Shown here: positions 1-11,694 of the stretch, one piece after another
How the letters are laid out: each line of letters opens with the position of its first letter
How positions within the stretch are numbered: the stretch's first letter is position 1
NCBI GenBank assembly: GCA_963693085.1
Contig: OY856411.1
Span: 71,406,001-71,470,000 of the forward strand
DNA: 64,000 bases
Origin: Alisma plantago-aquatica
Lineage: Eukaryota; Streptophyta; Magnoliopsida; Alismatales; Alismataceae
Direction of reading: 5' to 3'
Program-made: the position numbers and the translations under genes
The notes under the pieces: generated by a model
The model's input: only the letters and a program-made list of their open reading frames with translations
Told to the model about the DNA's origin: nothing
Database searches by the model: none

Positions 1-384
1 TGATTAAATGTTGTTATCTTACTTGCACACTTTTTCATACACCCACATACACAATGTAACAATATTGATCTGCATTTTGTTTCATGTCGTTTTAGGTAAA
101 TGCAACATATGAAGATATCAACATATGATTAACTAGATGAAATTCACTAAAGAGATTAAAGATAAAGGAGGACTATTTAGATACTTCTTCTCAATTGTAT
201 TAGTTCATGTTCAAATTCATGTATTTCCTTAGAGGAGCATCATTGCATACCTTGTAAATAATATTTTGAATTAATGGAAATTGCATGGAATTATTTATAA
301 TTTGTTAAAATGTAGATCTTGATAATTTTAGGTAATGACTCTCAACTTTAAGGTCCTTCCTTGATTGGGTATGTTGAAAAGTAA

Positions 385-1330
385 GGTCATTACAGATGCC
401 CCACTGATAGGTGTGATTGTTGCAAGGTCTTTGGGCATGTTTGTAGTCATTGCCAAAGGAAGAGGATGGCATACGAGGAGTCTTTAATCCTTTGCAGTAG
501 AGAGCTGAGAAAAATACCTACTAAGAGAAGGCAAAAAAAGAATGGTGCAAGTCATATCCAAACCCCTATAAACTGTAGCAATGATGTTGATCAAGGAAAC
601 CCTAGTGAAGAGGTGATTATCCCTCCTATCATTGCAGTTGGTGTTCATGATGTTGTTGTGGTTTCCATTTTTGATGTTGAAGTAATAGCACTATCTGAGA
701 TTTCTAGGGATTCCACAGATATGATGAATGCCATAGTGGATGGTGCACACCAGGTTGCTAAGGAAATGGCTATGACTAAGAGTCTCACATGCTACTAGAG
801 TAAAAGGCAATAGGAACACAATGAGATCGAGTAGTGTAGCATAATAAGGGGAGGCTCCCCTCGAGTCCAGCAACATGTTCTCCCTTCTTGAGAGTCTTGA
901 TAGTGAGGAGGTGATGGACACAGTGGTAGACCCTAGACCACATGCATCACTTTAGAAGGAAAAGTAGAGGTGGACTACCCCTAGATGGGGGTGGAGGTCA
1001 TTGCAATAGGATGTAATGTGCATCCTCACATGGAATTTGAGAGGTGCTTATCATCTAGGAAAATAGAGGAGCTGAGGGAGATTATATAAAGGTTCATGCT
1101 ACACTAGTGGTGTGTCTAGAAAGAAGGATTGGGCATCAAGTTGAGGAGAGAAAGCCCAGTCTATTTTCTCTAGGTTGGGGGCATACTTATCACTTGGCCC
1201 AAATTGAAGGGAGGTGTATTGCTTTAGGCTTGAACCCTTGTGTTTGGGATGTACATGTTATTTTTGCTATGGATCAATGAACAGCCTAAATCGCATGTCC
1301 AAAAGGAGTGGATTCAGTGTAGTCAGACTT
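385..1330 (+). pseudogene. Decayed LINE (non-LTR retrotransposon) fragment
   Basis: No intact frame survives, but three pieces of a plant L1-type element can be read in order. At 412-453 the frame gives a zinc knuckle, CDCCKVFGHVCSHC, which fits C-x2-C-x4-H-x4-C as in the knuckle of DUF4283-type ORF1 proteins. At about 1022-1045 the peptide ILTWNLRG matches the start of the APE-type endonuclease domain. At about 1209-1277 a frame reads GRCIALGLNPCVWDVHVI, which resembles the GRIW-x-GWNP-x-VW stretch of plant LINE endonucleases. Stops and frameshifts lie between these pieces. No reverse transcriptase follows, because sequence of another kind begins by about 1430. The family assignment rests on these short motifs and is moderately sure. 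The 110-codon frame at 466-798 is only the part after the knuckle. Confidence 0.55.
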
Positions 1331-1429
1331 TTAAAGAGATAACACGACTCTCAGGCCCTCGAAACGATAAATGGGGTCCAATGTAGCTATCGAGGTCGAA
1401 CATAGGGACAAGGTTGGCAGTGTTAAGCG

Positions 1430-1745
1430 CACAAATACACCCACTTATAGTGTGAACGCGCCCACTTATGGTGTGAATGTGTGAATGCGCCTAGTTATGG
1501 TGTGAATGCGTCCACTTATGGTGTGAATGTGCCCACTTATGGTGTGAGTGCGCCCACTTATGGTGTCAATCATGAATGCATAAGTTTTGATTGATTTCAC
1601 CCACTTTTGATTGAATGTGCCCAATTATTGTAATGAATGTACACCTTTTGTTTGATTTCACCCACTTTTGATTGAAAGCGCCCAATTATGGTACAAATGC
1701 ACCATCAATGCACCCACTTTTGATTGAATGTGCCCAATTATAGTG
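1430..1745. repeat. Minisatellite, about 21-bp unit
   Basis: The core cgcccacttatggtgtgaat recurs about seven times with small changes. It then passes into a related motif, cacttttgattgaatgtgcc, repeated three or four times. The same array occurs at about 40000-40275 in the same orientation, where it starts unit B. No coding capacity is seen. Confidence 0.75.
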
Positions 1746-2009
1746 TGAATGCGCATACATCTTAGATGTTGTGTATAAACAAAAAATAGCACAAATTTTA
1801 ACATAATGACCTCAATATTTGTATTAAAATGCCCAATTTTGGTGATATTACATAAAATATATTTTTTAAATATAGGAATATTAGTCTTTTTGGATTGTAT
1901 TTTTTGTAACGAATCCAACGGTGTTTATTTTATCAAAAAACTCATTACGAGTTAAAAGTTATGCGCGAAATAAAATTTTCACTACCTTTTTTCCTTTTCT
2001 CTCTCTTCC

Positions 2010-2250
2010 TTTCCCCACCTGCCACCTCATCCCAAAACTACCTACCCTCTCTCCAAAACCACCTCACCCAACCCAAAACCACCCCTCACCCCCGCGTTTG
2101 CAGTGCGTAACCTGACCAACGCATCAGGTTACGATTTTTGATCCCAAAACTACCTACCCTCTCTCCAAAACCACCCCACCCAACCTAAAACCACCCCTCA
2201 CCCCCGTGTTTGCAGCGCGTAACCTGACCAGCGCGTCAGGTAACAATTTT
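2010..2250. repeat. Two tandem 110-bp units, each ending in a hairpin
   Basis: Each unit is a C-rich stretch (aactaccta, ctctctccaaaaccacc) ending in a short palindrome. At 2106-2133 the arms cgtaacctga and tcaggttacg pair perfectly over 10 bp around an 8-nt loop. The second hairpin at about 2216-2245 has a damaged right arm. The copy at 40555-40775 keeps the same two-unit layout, with a perfect 11-bp stem at 40632-40659. The function is unknown; a terminator-like or transposon-end structure is possible but unproven. Confidence 0.6.
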
Positions 2251-2629
2251 TGCAGCAACATGTGTTCTGACAGGCGTTCTACTTCTTTTCCACCTTGCCC
2301 AACAAGTCAATAAGGACCAGTACTACGCTTGCCCAACAAGTCACCAGACTGGTTCAATGCTCGGTTCTAATTTTAATATTAGTTTTGTTAAAATGTATTT
2401 TTTGTAACAAATTCAGTAGATTTTGTTTCGTCAAAAAATTTATTACGGAGTAAAAGTTATTAAAAAAACAACATATTCTCCTTTTTTTTATTATCCCCTA
2501 AAAAATGAAAAGAAAAAAGTAGAAAAAAAAACAAAATTGGGACCCACGCTGGGAGGGGTGGTTTTGCAGCGTGTCTTGGCCGCATCTACCCTTCCCGCGA
2601 GTCCCATAAACTAAGTCCATGTTGTTGCA

Positions 2630-3915
2630 TTCCCATAAGGACTAATATTCTATCACGCTCACGCCCGCGCGTGAGCGGTTTTACGCGCTGGGAAACCAGC
2701 CATGAAATCAGCCCCTCTCAGCCGCACCACGTGGCGGATGGTAATTGGTTGGACTTTTTGAAATTATGCAATAGGCAAATAAATTTGTTTCGCTTATAAC
2801 TTTTGAACTGTAAAGAATTTTTTAATAAAATAAAAACCGTTGGTTTCGTTACGAAAAATGCAATCTAACAAGTCTAATATTGACATATTTTTGAGAAAAA
2901 AATACAAAAATAATATATATAGTTTAATTGACAACTAACTATAGCGCCCATAAATGATTATTGACACCTAAAAACGCCCAAAATGATTCATTGACACTTA
3001 GAAGTTTAAAATGACGCTAAAATAAGATATTGGATGTTATGGCGCCCATAAATGGTTATTGACACCCAAAAAATAGTTAGTCGACGACAAAATGATTCGT
3101 TGACACCCACAAATATGAAGATGACGCCCAAAAATAAGGTAATTGATGCCCAAAATTGTGTATTGACACCCAGAAGTTTAAAATGACGCCCACATAAGAC
3201 ATTTTAGATACTATGACGCCCATAAATGACTATTGACACCAAAAAATGGTTAATTGACACCCAGAAGTATAAAAATGACGCCCTAATAAGGTAATTGACG
3301 CCCAAAATGGTTCATTGACACCCATAAGTTTAAAATGACGCCCAAATAAGGTATCGACAACCAAAACAACATAACGACACCCAAATAACTTATTGGCACC
3401 CAAAAATAGCTAATGACACCCAAAGACACCCATAAATGGCTAATGACACCAAAATATGACTATTTGATGCCTAAAATGGTTCACTTACATCTAAAATTAT
3501 AACGACACCCACAAATGCCTAATAACACACATAAATGCCTAATGACATCAAAAAATGATTAATTGACACCCAGAATAACATATTCATATCATTTTTATAT
3601 TTTTTGTTAAAAATATATCAATATTAGTCTTGTTTGAATGCATTTTTCATAACAAATCCAATGGTTTTTGTTTTATTAAAAAATTCATTATGGTTCAAAA
3701 GTTATAAACAAAACGCATTTATTTGCATATTACACAACACCTACCAGCCCATCCAATTAAAACATGACACCTCATCACCCCACTTCAGCCTTCCCCCAAC
3801 CAAACCGCCTTCCCCACACGAAACCACCAAGGGGCGCGCGTAGCACCCGCGCGTGAGGGGGGCTGCGTGTGACCCCATCATTTTCGTTCCCATAAACTAA
3901 GTCCATGTTGTTGCA
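2630..3915. mobile_element. Foldback-like insertion flanked by a 28-bp direct repeat
   Basis: The 28 bases at 2602-2629 recur exactly at 3888-3915. Copies B and C have only one such block (near 52995 in C), so this segment was added to A alone or lost precisely elsewhere. Its ends are imperfect inverted repeats of about 165 bp (about 2755-2925 and 3578-3745), sharing blocks such as gaattttttaataaaa and cttataacttttgaac. Between the arms lies the gacaccca minisatellite. No protein is encoded. This could be a foldback or MITE-like element with an unusually long target duplication, or a repair-generated insertion. The family was not recognised. Confidence 0.55.
2935..3590. repeat. Irregular minisatellite built on gacaccca
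   Basis: About twenty-five short units alternate between attgacacccaaaaatggtt-like and aaatgacgcccataaat-like forms, with spacing near 20-25 bp. The array fills the interior of the foldback-like insertion and is not found elsewhere in the window. Confidence 0.7.
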
Positions 3916-5562
3916 GTACAGTTGCAGTCAGCAGAACATGTAGCGGCGAAAAGCGAAAACCTTCTCTTTTGATTTTTATTAGTTGTAGATTCGCCAACAT
4001 CCCTTTGATTCTCGCTTTCTCCTCTCCCCTTTACATAGCTTTCTCCTATGGATTGCCGCTTCTCAAATCCCTCCCCTCTTGACCTGTCCGTCTCTCCACC
4101 CTCACGCCCCCATTACGGTACAAGCCAGAGAACAGCGGGTGAGCGGCCGGCTGGACCCTGGGAAGTGGGAGGGATTTGTCATCCCTTAGACGGAGGAAGA
4201 AGTAGGCTCGATCAATTGGAGTAGTCTTCGCAATCCCTCCTCAGTTCTCTGCCAGACGGCAGCAACAAGATGGGCGCCGGGAACCAAGGATGTCGTCTGG
4301 TCACCGCGCCGGCGGCGTGATGGTAGCAAGCGTGCTGGAAGTTTCAACGACCCCCTTTGCTGCTGTTGCTCCTCCTCTTCATGGTGCAGCGCCCCTCCTC
4401 CGCAGGTATCGCTCCCTCCATCTAAGATCTCCTGCTCTCGCTCCTTCTATAGTCTGTATTACCCCGTTTATTACCTTCACACTGCCACTTCAGTACCGTC
4501 GGTTCTCTGACCTGGAGCGAAAGCAAAACCCTTGGACTTGGTTGACCTCCCGTGAATTCCCTGATATGGTGGTGCACAGTGCGCCTGTTTCTAAACCACG
4601 ATATGAAGTTATTTTGTATCACCAAACAAAATATAAAACAACATACCTTTTCTGAAGTTAATCTGCCATGTGAGCCCACCAAGAGGAGGCCAGGACTGAA
4701 GTACTGAAATATATATAAATAAAAAGCAGTAAATAAAAACCGCATCTTCTTTTAATGAGAAAATAATAGTTAAATTACTTCTTAAGAAATCTTGTTGCTC
4801 CCGTCTGTTTGCACGCATGTTGTGTCATGAAATGCGACCACTGATAGCCTCCTTTTGACTTTCTGGCCACGATTCCATACAAATATCTATCAGCCCCATC
4901 AGCAGCCCACACACTCGGGCGAGTCGTCGCCCGAACCTATCGTCGTCGTCTCTGCAACCGTACTCGTCGCTGCCCGCCAGGTACCAAGCCCGCCACGTAA
5001 ATGATCAGCACCTCTTTTTCAGGGAAATCACGGGAATAAAGAAGGCAAAAAAGCCGGCTGATCAGTTTCAGTTTCAAAGTCCATTATAGGTGCTGATCAG
5101 TCTCCCTCGGTATAATACCCCAAACTCATCAACACTCTAAAAACTGCCGCCACCCCCTCGACACGTCTTCCTTTGCCCTGTTTTGGTTTCTCAGTTTAGG
5201 TGTTAGCACGGCAATACTGTCTCCTTCCGCTCTTTTAGTTCTGTGAATGGCAAGAAGCTCCACTCCACTGTCCGTCGTGGCCTTGATTGCTTGAGTAGGA
5301 AGGTTGGTGACTAAATTTGTTGCATGCGAGAGCAACTCTGTATGTTGAGCTTTCTTCTCTAGATTAAGGTATGTAAAGTGCAACCCGCAAATTTGTTTTG
5401 GGTGTTCCCGTATGGCCAGAATTAGACACCGGAGTGTATGACATCTCTCATCATTTGCTGTTTTTGTTGATCGACTGCAGTGTCAAATTGATGATTAGTA
5501 AACCAAGCTTATATAGTGCAGTTGTCTTGGTATTAATATATGATACCCTATTTATAAGTATT
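3916..5562. other. Non-coding part of the duplication, no gene recognised
   Basis: This stretch occurs three times: here, inverted at about 50993-52290, and direct at about 53030-54700. It has locally higher GC and short frames on both strands (for example 4290-4655 and 5398-5661). The copies disagree in those frames, and none resembles a known protein. A tract at 4080-4420 looks like plant 5'UTR or exon sequence, but no reading frame holds in all copies. Copy A lacks about 40 bases near 5060 that B and C both have. Confidence 0.5.
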
Positions 5563-6975
5563 TGGGCAATAATTACTCTCCCCTATGATAGTAATATCTT
5601 CCTCGTATCGATATTATACCCTGAATATACACTCACCATGACCTGCATAAAATATGCATAGGATCCAACTTGTTCGTCCCAATCTGTTTTTCTCTCTCTC
5701 TCTCTTTATATTACTAAACTTGGGCATGCTTGTGTACTTTGGGAAAAATTCCACAAGTTGCCATAACAAAGTAACCTTAAAAATTAAATGAAAAACAATT
5801 CAAGTAAACTGGAAACATTTAGATAATCTGTTGTCATCCACACATGTGTTAAAGTAGTGTGATTAACAAGACTAATATTGTATATCGACTTTTTTTTTAA
5901 TCTCTATTTACCACAAGCTGCACATTGGACAAGACTTATGTTTACCTTTTAATAAATGCTTGATTATATGACGAAGCCCTTACTTGTGTAGTGCTTATGG
6001 TCAAGCTAGCTAAAATGTTACTATGTACGAGTTGGGCAATAAGTACTCTCCCCTATGATATTAAGATTTTCGTTGTATCAATATTATACCCTGTTTATAC
6101 ACTCAATGTGGCCTGCATAAACTATGCATAGGATCGAACTTGTTTATCCTAATCTGTTTTTCTTTCTCTTTAAAATACTAAATATACCAATGGCTCCTTC
6201 CTTGGGCCTGCTTGTGTAGTTTGAGAAAAATCACACAAGTTACCATAGGAAAATAACCTTAAAAACTAAATGAAAAACAATTCAAGTGAGCTGGAAAAAT
6301 GTACATAATCTGTTGTCATTACCAAACGTTTTAAAGTAGTAACAAGTCTAATACTGTATATCGACTTTATGTCTTATCTCTACGTTACCACAAGCTGCAC
6401 ATGGACATGACTTACTTTTACCTTTTCATAAATGTTTGATTATATGAGGAAGCCCTTATTTCTGTAGTAATTGTGGTCCAGCTAGCTAAAATGTTACTAT
6501 GTAGGTGTTTGGGCAATAAGTACTCTCCCCTATGATAGTAAGATTTTCATTGTATCAATGTTATATCCTATTTATACACTCACTGTGGCCTGCATAAACT
6601 ATGCATATGATCGAACTTGCTTATCCTAATCTATTTTTCTTTCTCTTTAAAGTACTAAATATATCAAGGACTCCTTCCTTGGGCCTGCTTATGTACTTTG
6701 AGAAAAATCCCACAAGTTACCATCATAAAATAACCTTAAAAACTAAATGAAAAACAAATCAAGTGAGCTGGAAAAATATGGATAATTTGTTGTCATTACC
6801 AAACGTGTTAGTGTGATTAACAAGTCTAATACTGTATATCGACTTTCTTGTCTCTATGTTACCACAAGTTGCACATGGACAAGACTTACTTTTACCTTTT
6901 CATAAATGTTTGATTATATGATGAAGCCCTTATTTCTGTGGTGATTGTGGTCCAACTAGCTAAAATGTGACTATG
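5563..6975. repeat. Three tandem repeats of about 470 bp
   Basis: Units start at about 5563, 6033 and 6510 with gggcaataagtactctcccc or a near match. Each continues through a tcgatattataccctg-like block, a short pyrimidine tract, a ccttgggcctgcttgtgtac block and a closing cagctagctaaaatgttac block. Related units lie inverted at 36150-37028 and 50580-50993, and direct at 54703-55650, so copy number differs between duplicates. Unequal recombination between units explains the shortening of unit B here. No coding potential is seen. Confidence 0.8.
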
Positions 6976-7504
6976 TATTGTAGATGCTTCGATTTGATTT
7001 TGTGGTATCTTGATGGAAGTCATAAGCATATAGCTGTGATGACTGGAAGTCTATATCAATGTTGATGTGTTTGTAACTTTGTATGTTACTTTTTGTGGCA
7101 TTCCAAGGAGTTGTAGATCTAAGTGCTACGTGCAGCTCATTGCTGCCTATAAGTATATATGCATTAAGTGTGGGGACATGTTGCTAGTATGGGAATAAAT
7201 ACCTACTAAGGTGAGACTAAACATTTGTCTTGAAAACTAACACAAGTCACTCAACACACCCCCTTAAGCTAGAGTACTCACATCAAGCAGGGCCAGCTTG
7301 CCACTTATATTCTGAAAAAGAGATGGAGGCAGAGGCTCAGTAAGAAAATTGTGCCATTTGAGTCATGTGAACATATTTAGTTATCCTCCTAGACATGATA
7401 AAGATTTCTTACAAAATGATATCTTGGCTCAATATGTTTAGTCCACTGTGGAACACATGATTATGGGCTTTATGACTTGCAACTTAATTATCCACATCAT
7501 GATT

Positions 7505-8722
7505 GTTAGGTACTAGGAAGCACATATACGGATACGTATCCGATACGGGTACAGGTACGGATATGGGGATACAACATTTTTTGAAAATATAGATACAGGT
7601 TCGTCATGGATACAACAGTTTTTTAATATTTATTTTAATATTTTAAAAATAAACAAAATATTTATTTTATAAATAGATGAAGACAATCAAATTTCATTCA
7701 AAAATCACAATATTTCTAAAGAAAATGGAAACCAATACCATAATATCAAACAATGATTTAAAATGGGGTCTTTCATTCATATTAATGTGAGACAGAAGTT
7801 ACAAAAAGACATGATAATATCATATTCTAAAGCTTATTCATTTCATGTATCATGTAATGTTGTGTTGTAAAGTGAGTTGTGTCATATGTGATACCAAACT
7901 ATCTGCTTTCATGTATGGCTAGCTACTATGAAGCATAGATATAGATACAGAAATGGATACGGGTACGGTATGGGGATATGCCAATTTTTGAAAATATAAG
8001 ATACATGTACATGGATACAACAATTTGTCAAATGTTTATTTTAAAATTTTGACAAGAAATACCAATTTCATTCTCAAATCACAATACAATAGGGGGAGTC
8101 TAGAGTTGGAAGTCACATGGTTTTGGGATTTTGAGGGATCACACGAGTGGGGTGCTCTCTTGGATGCTAAATGGGTTGGTTGTATCCTGGCTGCATTGAG
8201 GTCATATCCTGCTAATAAAAAAAGGAATACGGCTTAAGAAGTATTTGGTATGTATTAGACAGTATCTAGGGAGTATTTATATCAAATATGAATTCAGTAC
8301 TGGTAGGACACCTATTTTGGAGTATCGGTGCTTGGAAGTTCTTTGAAAAGTAAAATCGAAAGAAAAGACGAGGTACAAACCATTTAGAGAAGGAAGATTG
8401 GTATTTAGCAAGAGGAATGGTGACTAACCTTGAACTACTTCAAGGAAGAAACTATGACAACCTTGCTGCAAGCTACTACTTAGTAGAGAGGGTTGAGAGT
8501 CTTGAGACATGAGCTGGTGTCAAATGCTAATCAAGCAATGTCATGCCCAAATATTTTTCTTCTTCTAATTTTTACTGACTCGATACGGCTTGGATACAGA
8601 TGGATACAAATTAGGAGTATCTGATACGTATCCAGGAGTATCCACGGAGTATTGGTATCCGATACGTATCGGATACGTGTACGACATCTATTTTGGAGTA
8701 TCCGTGCTTCATAGGTTAGGTA
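7505..8722. mobile_element. Nested GGATACG-type inverted-repeat elements
   Basis: Several ends share an inverted motif. One orientation reads gaagcacggatac (about 7513 and 7925). The other reads gtatccgtgcttc (about 8325 and 8700), next to blocks such as ccgatacgtatcggatacg. At least one element runs from about 7924 to 8717, and another end pair lies at about 7513 and 8335, giving a nested look. No transposase and no clear target duplication were found. The cluster repeats inverted at 48838-50052, and parts remain in unit C at 55700-55735 and 55980-56116. The frame at 8590-8898 is an accident of this repeat. Confidence 0.5.
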
Positions 8723-11480
8723 GTATGCAGGGATTCCCAACTCACTTAGGATGGTTTGCAGTCATTGAAGTTTGCAATAAGCATGGGGCATTTCTCGATA
8801 ATCTATCTCAGTGTTGGATCAAGCAACTACATGTTGTTTTTTACTTCTTTGCTTGTTACCAAAGTGTCCAAGAAGGAATGCACAAGGGTCAGATATAGAT
8901 CATCTATATATCACATCTCTTGCACAATCAACATCATAAAATTTGACTAACAAGGATCCATTTTGTGTCATTATAGTCAATTTGGCTTATTTTGGGGGAA
9001 TTTTAACTATCTCAAAAACCTAGAACTTCAAGACAACTTAGGTTTTGTTTTCAAACTTCTAATCTGTTAAAATACATGTCTTATTAGGTGGATAAAAATT
9101 CCATTCATGCCTCATTTACGAAACATATCAAATCACCCTCCCAAAAGCTCCGAATTCTGATGAATTATAATCTAAAACACTTTGAAACAACATATCAACA
9201 TGTCACAAATGGTATTAATAGCTAATTTATGCTTGTCTTAAGTTATCATCTCGCTAATTAACAAATATGTGAAGGTTAGAGCAGGTTGAGGTTTATCATA
9301 TTAACAAATATGTGTATGTACAATGTGAACCATGATGTATATATTTCCTTGATTCTTTCTTTAAGAGTTTCCTGACAATGGATCTCTTTGTAAAAAAATT
9401 GTTTTAATTTTTAGTGATTTTCATTAATCTGCTGCTAATGGTTATTCTGTGTAATTACCATTGTGGCGGCTCGGGCTATCGGGTCGTCACACTTCCTCTC
9501 GTATAAGGACTCAAGATTCATCCATAGAGAGTGGGCTTTAGTTTAGTTGGCAATGTGATAGAAGACAAACTCATTGACGTGGAGATTATCTCACTATAAA
9601 TTAACTAGGCATGTAATTCCTAGAGTTTACCAAAACTAACGTGCAATAATGTCACCCGCAAGCGGACCGGTCTTATTGTAGTACAATTGAGGATCGAATC
9701 ACAAAGGACAACTTCTTTAAGAATTATCTAATTAAAGTAACTTAACAAGAACTAGTATTTATCACAAAGTTGACATTGGTTTGTTTATCTAAGGTTGCAA
9801 GAATAAAAAGATTTAGATTAAGGTTCTAGTTATTAATGGATGGAAACACTAGGGTGGAACTGGATTTCACCGTCACTACTCAAATCTGCACAATCATTCA
9901 AATCCAAACTTGTATGAAGATATAACTGGAGTTATGCAAGTTTCCCCTTTCGGTGTTAGAAACTTATATGAGTAGATATCTCTATAGTTCGATGTCTCAT
10001 TACTTACAGATCATATATCCACTACTCCGGAGACTTCCTGGCAGAAGTTCTTGTCAGGCCATCAATCAAATCTAATCAGTATTTAAATCTTAAACGTTGA
10101 AGTTCTCGCAATAAAAGATTATAATAAGTCATGTATAGCTAGTGATCAATCCACAAGACATGCGATAAATGATTATCCATGAATTTAATGAGTTCATACA
10201 AGAGTTGGAACATGGATGAAATTGCAAGAAATGAGTAGTAGAGCTAGTACCCACACCCCATTGAAAATACTACTCCTTTGACATGGCGAGATTAATATCA
10301 CAAGAAGAGGAAGAGGACACCATCATGGTCATGATGGTAGAAAAAGTGGTTCAACGTGGTGTGCATCGATGGACTTCCTTTCTTTTTTCTCCTTTAGGTA
10401 TTAACCCTGACTTGCAGCAAAAGTAGGTGGATGGACAGTGGCTCATAGGAGAGACTAATCGCCCAGAGAGGGAGATTGACGACCTGGAGTTGTTGATGAA
10501 AGAGATATGTTGATCAATTGATCTCAGCAGAAGCTTTTAGGCATGTTCTCTCTCTAGAATTCTGAGATGATTTGAACTTCTGCGTTGGGGGGCTATTTAT
10601 AGGGTCGTGGCTATCGACCACTTTCAATCGGTGTCGATCGATGGGTTTATTGGGCTTCTGGTCATCGGTCTTGGAGATCGATAGGTTATCGGCCTTGATG
10701 GTCGACGGGACTGTCGAGCGGTTGTGGTCGTCGATAAGAGTGTCAACGGGATTGTCGACTGATGGGTAATAATGTTGTTTGTCGATCGTTTGATTGTCGA
10801 AATCTTGGATGTTGACCAGGGAGGTCGACGGATCTGTCGATCATCAATGTCAATGAGATCTATTGTCTATGCTTGATATTTATCAAAAATTAATGGTCGG
10901 TTGGTATTTCGACTAATGGGTTGATTTTTTTTTCTCAAACACAAAATCTATTCATCGATCTGCCTTCTGGGAGTGCTCAAAATCCGTTTCGATCTGGAGT
11001 ACTGCCCCGACCCCTGAGAGGCGTCCTCCTCTCAACTCCTGTCCGCTGAAGGGCAGCGGGACCCCCTAAGAAAACTTGTTGAAGAATGATAGAATTCAAA
11101 ACCTGCAAAGGGAGTCAAGAAAAGTATCAAATTCCTACAAATTATCATAAAACCCTAAGTAGATTAAAAAAATGCTATTTCTAAGAAAAATTAAGCTATA
11201 TGAATGCTAAATTAGACTAAAAATGCAACTAAAACTGGGATAAGTATGCATTCATCACTCATCAACCCAACGACGAATGATTCTGATACATTTCCTATCT
11301 ATCTTTTTTCAGTCATCATGTTTCGTGTTTGTAGACTTATTTGCATCTCCCTTGACCGATTCATATAGATCGCTGCAATAAAGAAGATCCTCCATCTTTA
11401 TCTTCCACGGCAGTCAATTAGACGCCATCAATTTTATCATGTTGCTTACGTTTTCCAGAATCCACATAACTCAATAACAC
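8723..11480. other. Non-coding duplicated stretch, no gene recognised
   Basis: It matches unit B in inverse (46400-48835) and, up to 9931, unit C (56117-57329). Unit B lacks about 390 bases equivalent to 9745-10135. Because C still has the first part of those bases, the loss happened in B. Around 10590-10870 the sequence is dense in tcgatcg and gtcgac words. Frames such as 10572-10769 lie in that biased tract and are not credible genes. Confidence 0.45.
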
Positions 11481-11489
11481 TCGGATACC

Positions 11490-11660
11490 ACTTGTATGAG
11501 TGAAACTGAGGGGGAACGTCCGACCCGATATATAATCCAGTTGGAGTTCCATCCCAAAACCAATTGACAATAAGTGGAGTATTCCAATGTCTAATATTTG
11601 GGGACACATCTCCACACACACACAATGTGGAACTAATTTCATTCACACATGACTTAACAA
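11490..11660 (-). mobile_element. LTR-like segment with initiator-Met primer-site match
   Basis: On the minus strand a segment starting tgtgtgaatgaaattag, with a tatatatcggg TATA-like run, ends next to tggtatccgag at about 11483-11493. That word resembles the usual plant LTR-retroelement primer site tggtatcagagc. The homologous segment in unit B is at 46208-46372 (+). No internal coding region or second LTR was found, so this would be an old fragment. The call rests on the primer-site-like word and layout only. Confidence 0.35.
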
Positions 11661-11694
11661 GAACGTGATATAGATTCACAAGGCTTTAAAACTT

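Noticed and set aside
1880..2480. Helitron end, because a hairpin lies near a repeat boundary
   Set aside because: No CTRR terminus follows the hairpins and no TC start was found, so the assignment is unsupported.
2935..3590. CRISPR-like array of repeats and spacers
   Set aside because: Repeat units vary, spacing is irregular and the genome is a plant. It is a minisatellite inside an insertion.
5398..5661. A small membrane protein conserved with 54538-54939
   Set aside because: The frame runs into the 470-bp repeats, ends differently in unit C and is interrupted or missing in unit B.
8590..8898. A conserved 102-residue protein, also seen at 48615-48971 and 55988-56296
   Set aside because: Its conservation follows from the segmental duplication. 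The frame crosses the GGATACG repeat end and has no recognised domain.
10590..10870. Regulatory operator cluster of tcgatcg words
   Set aside because: The words are irregular, and nothing links them to a promoter.
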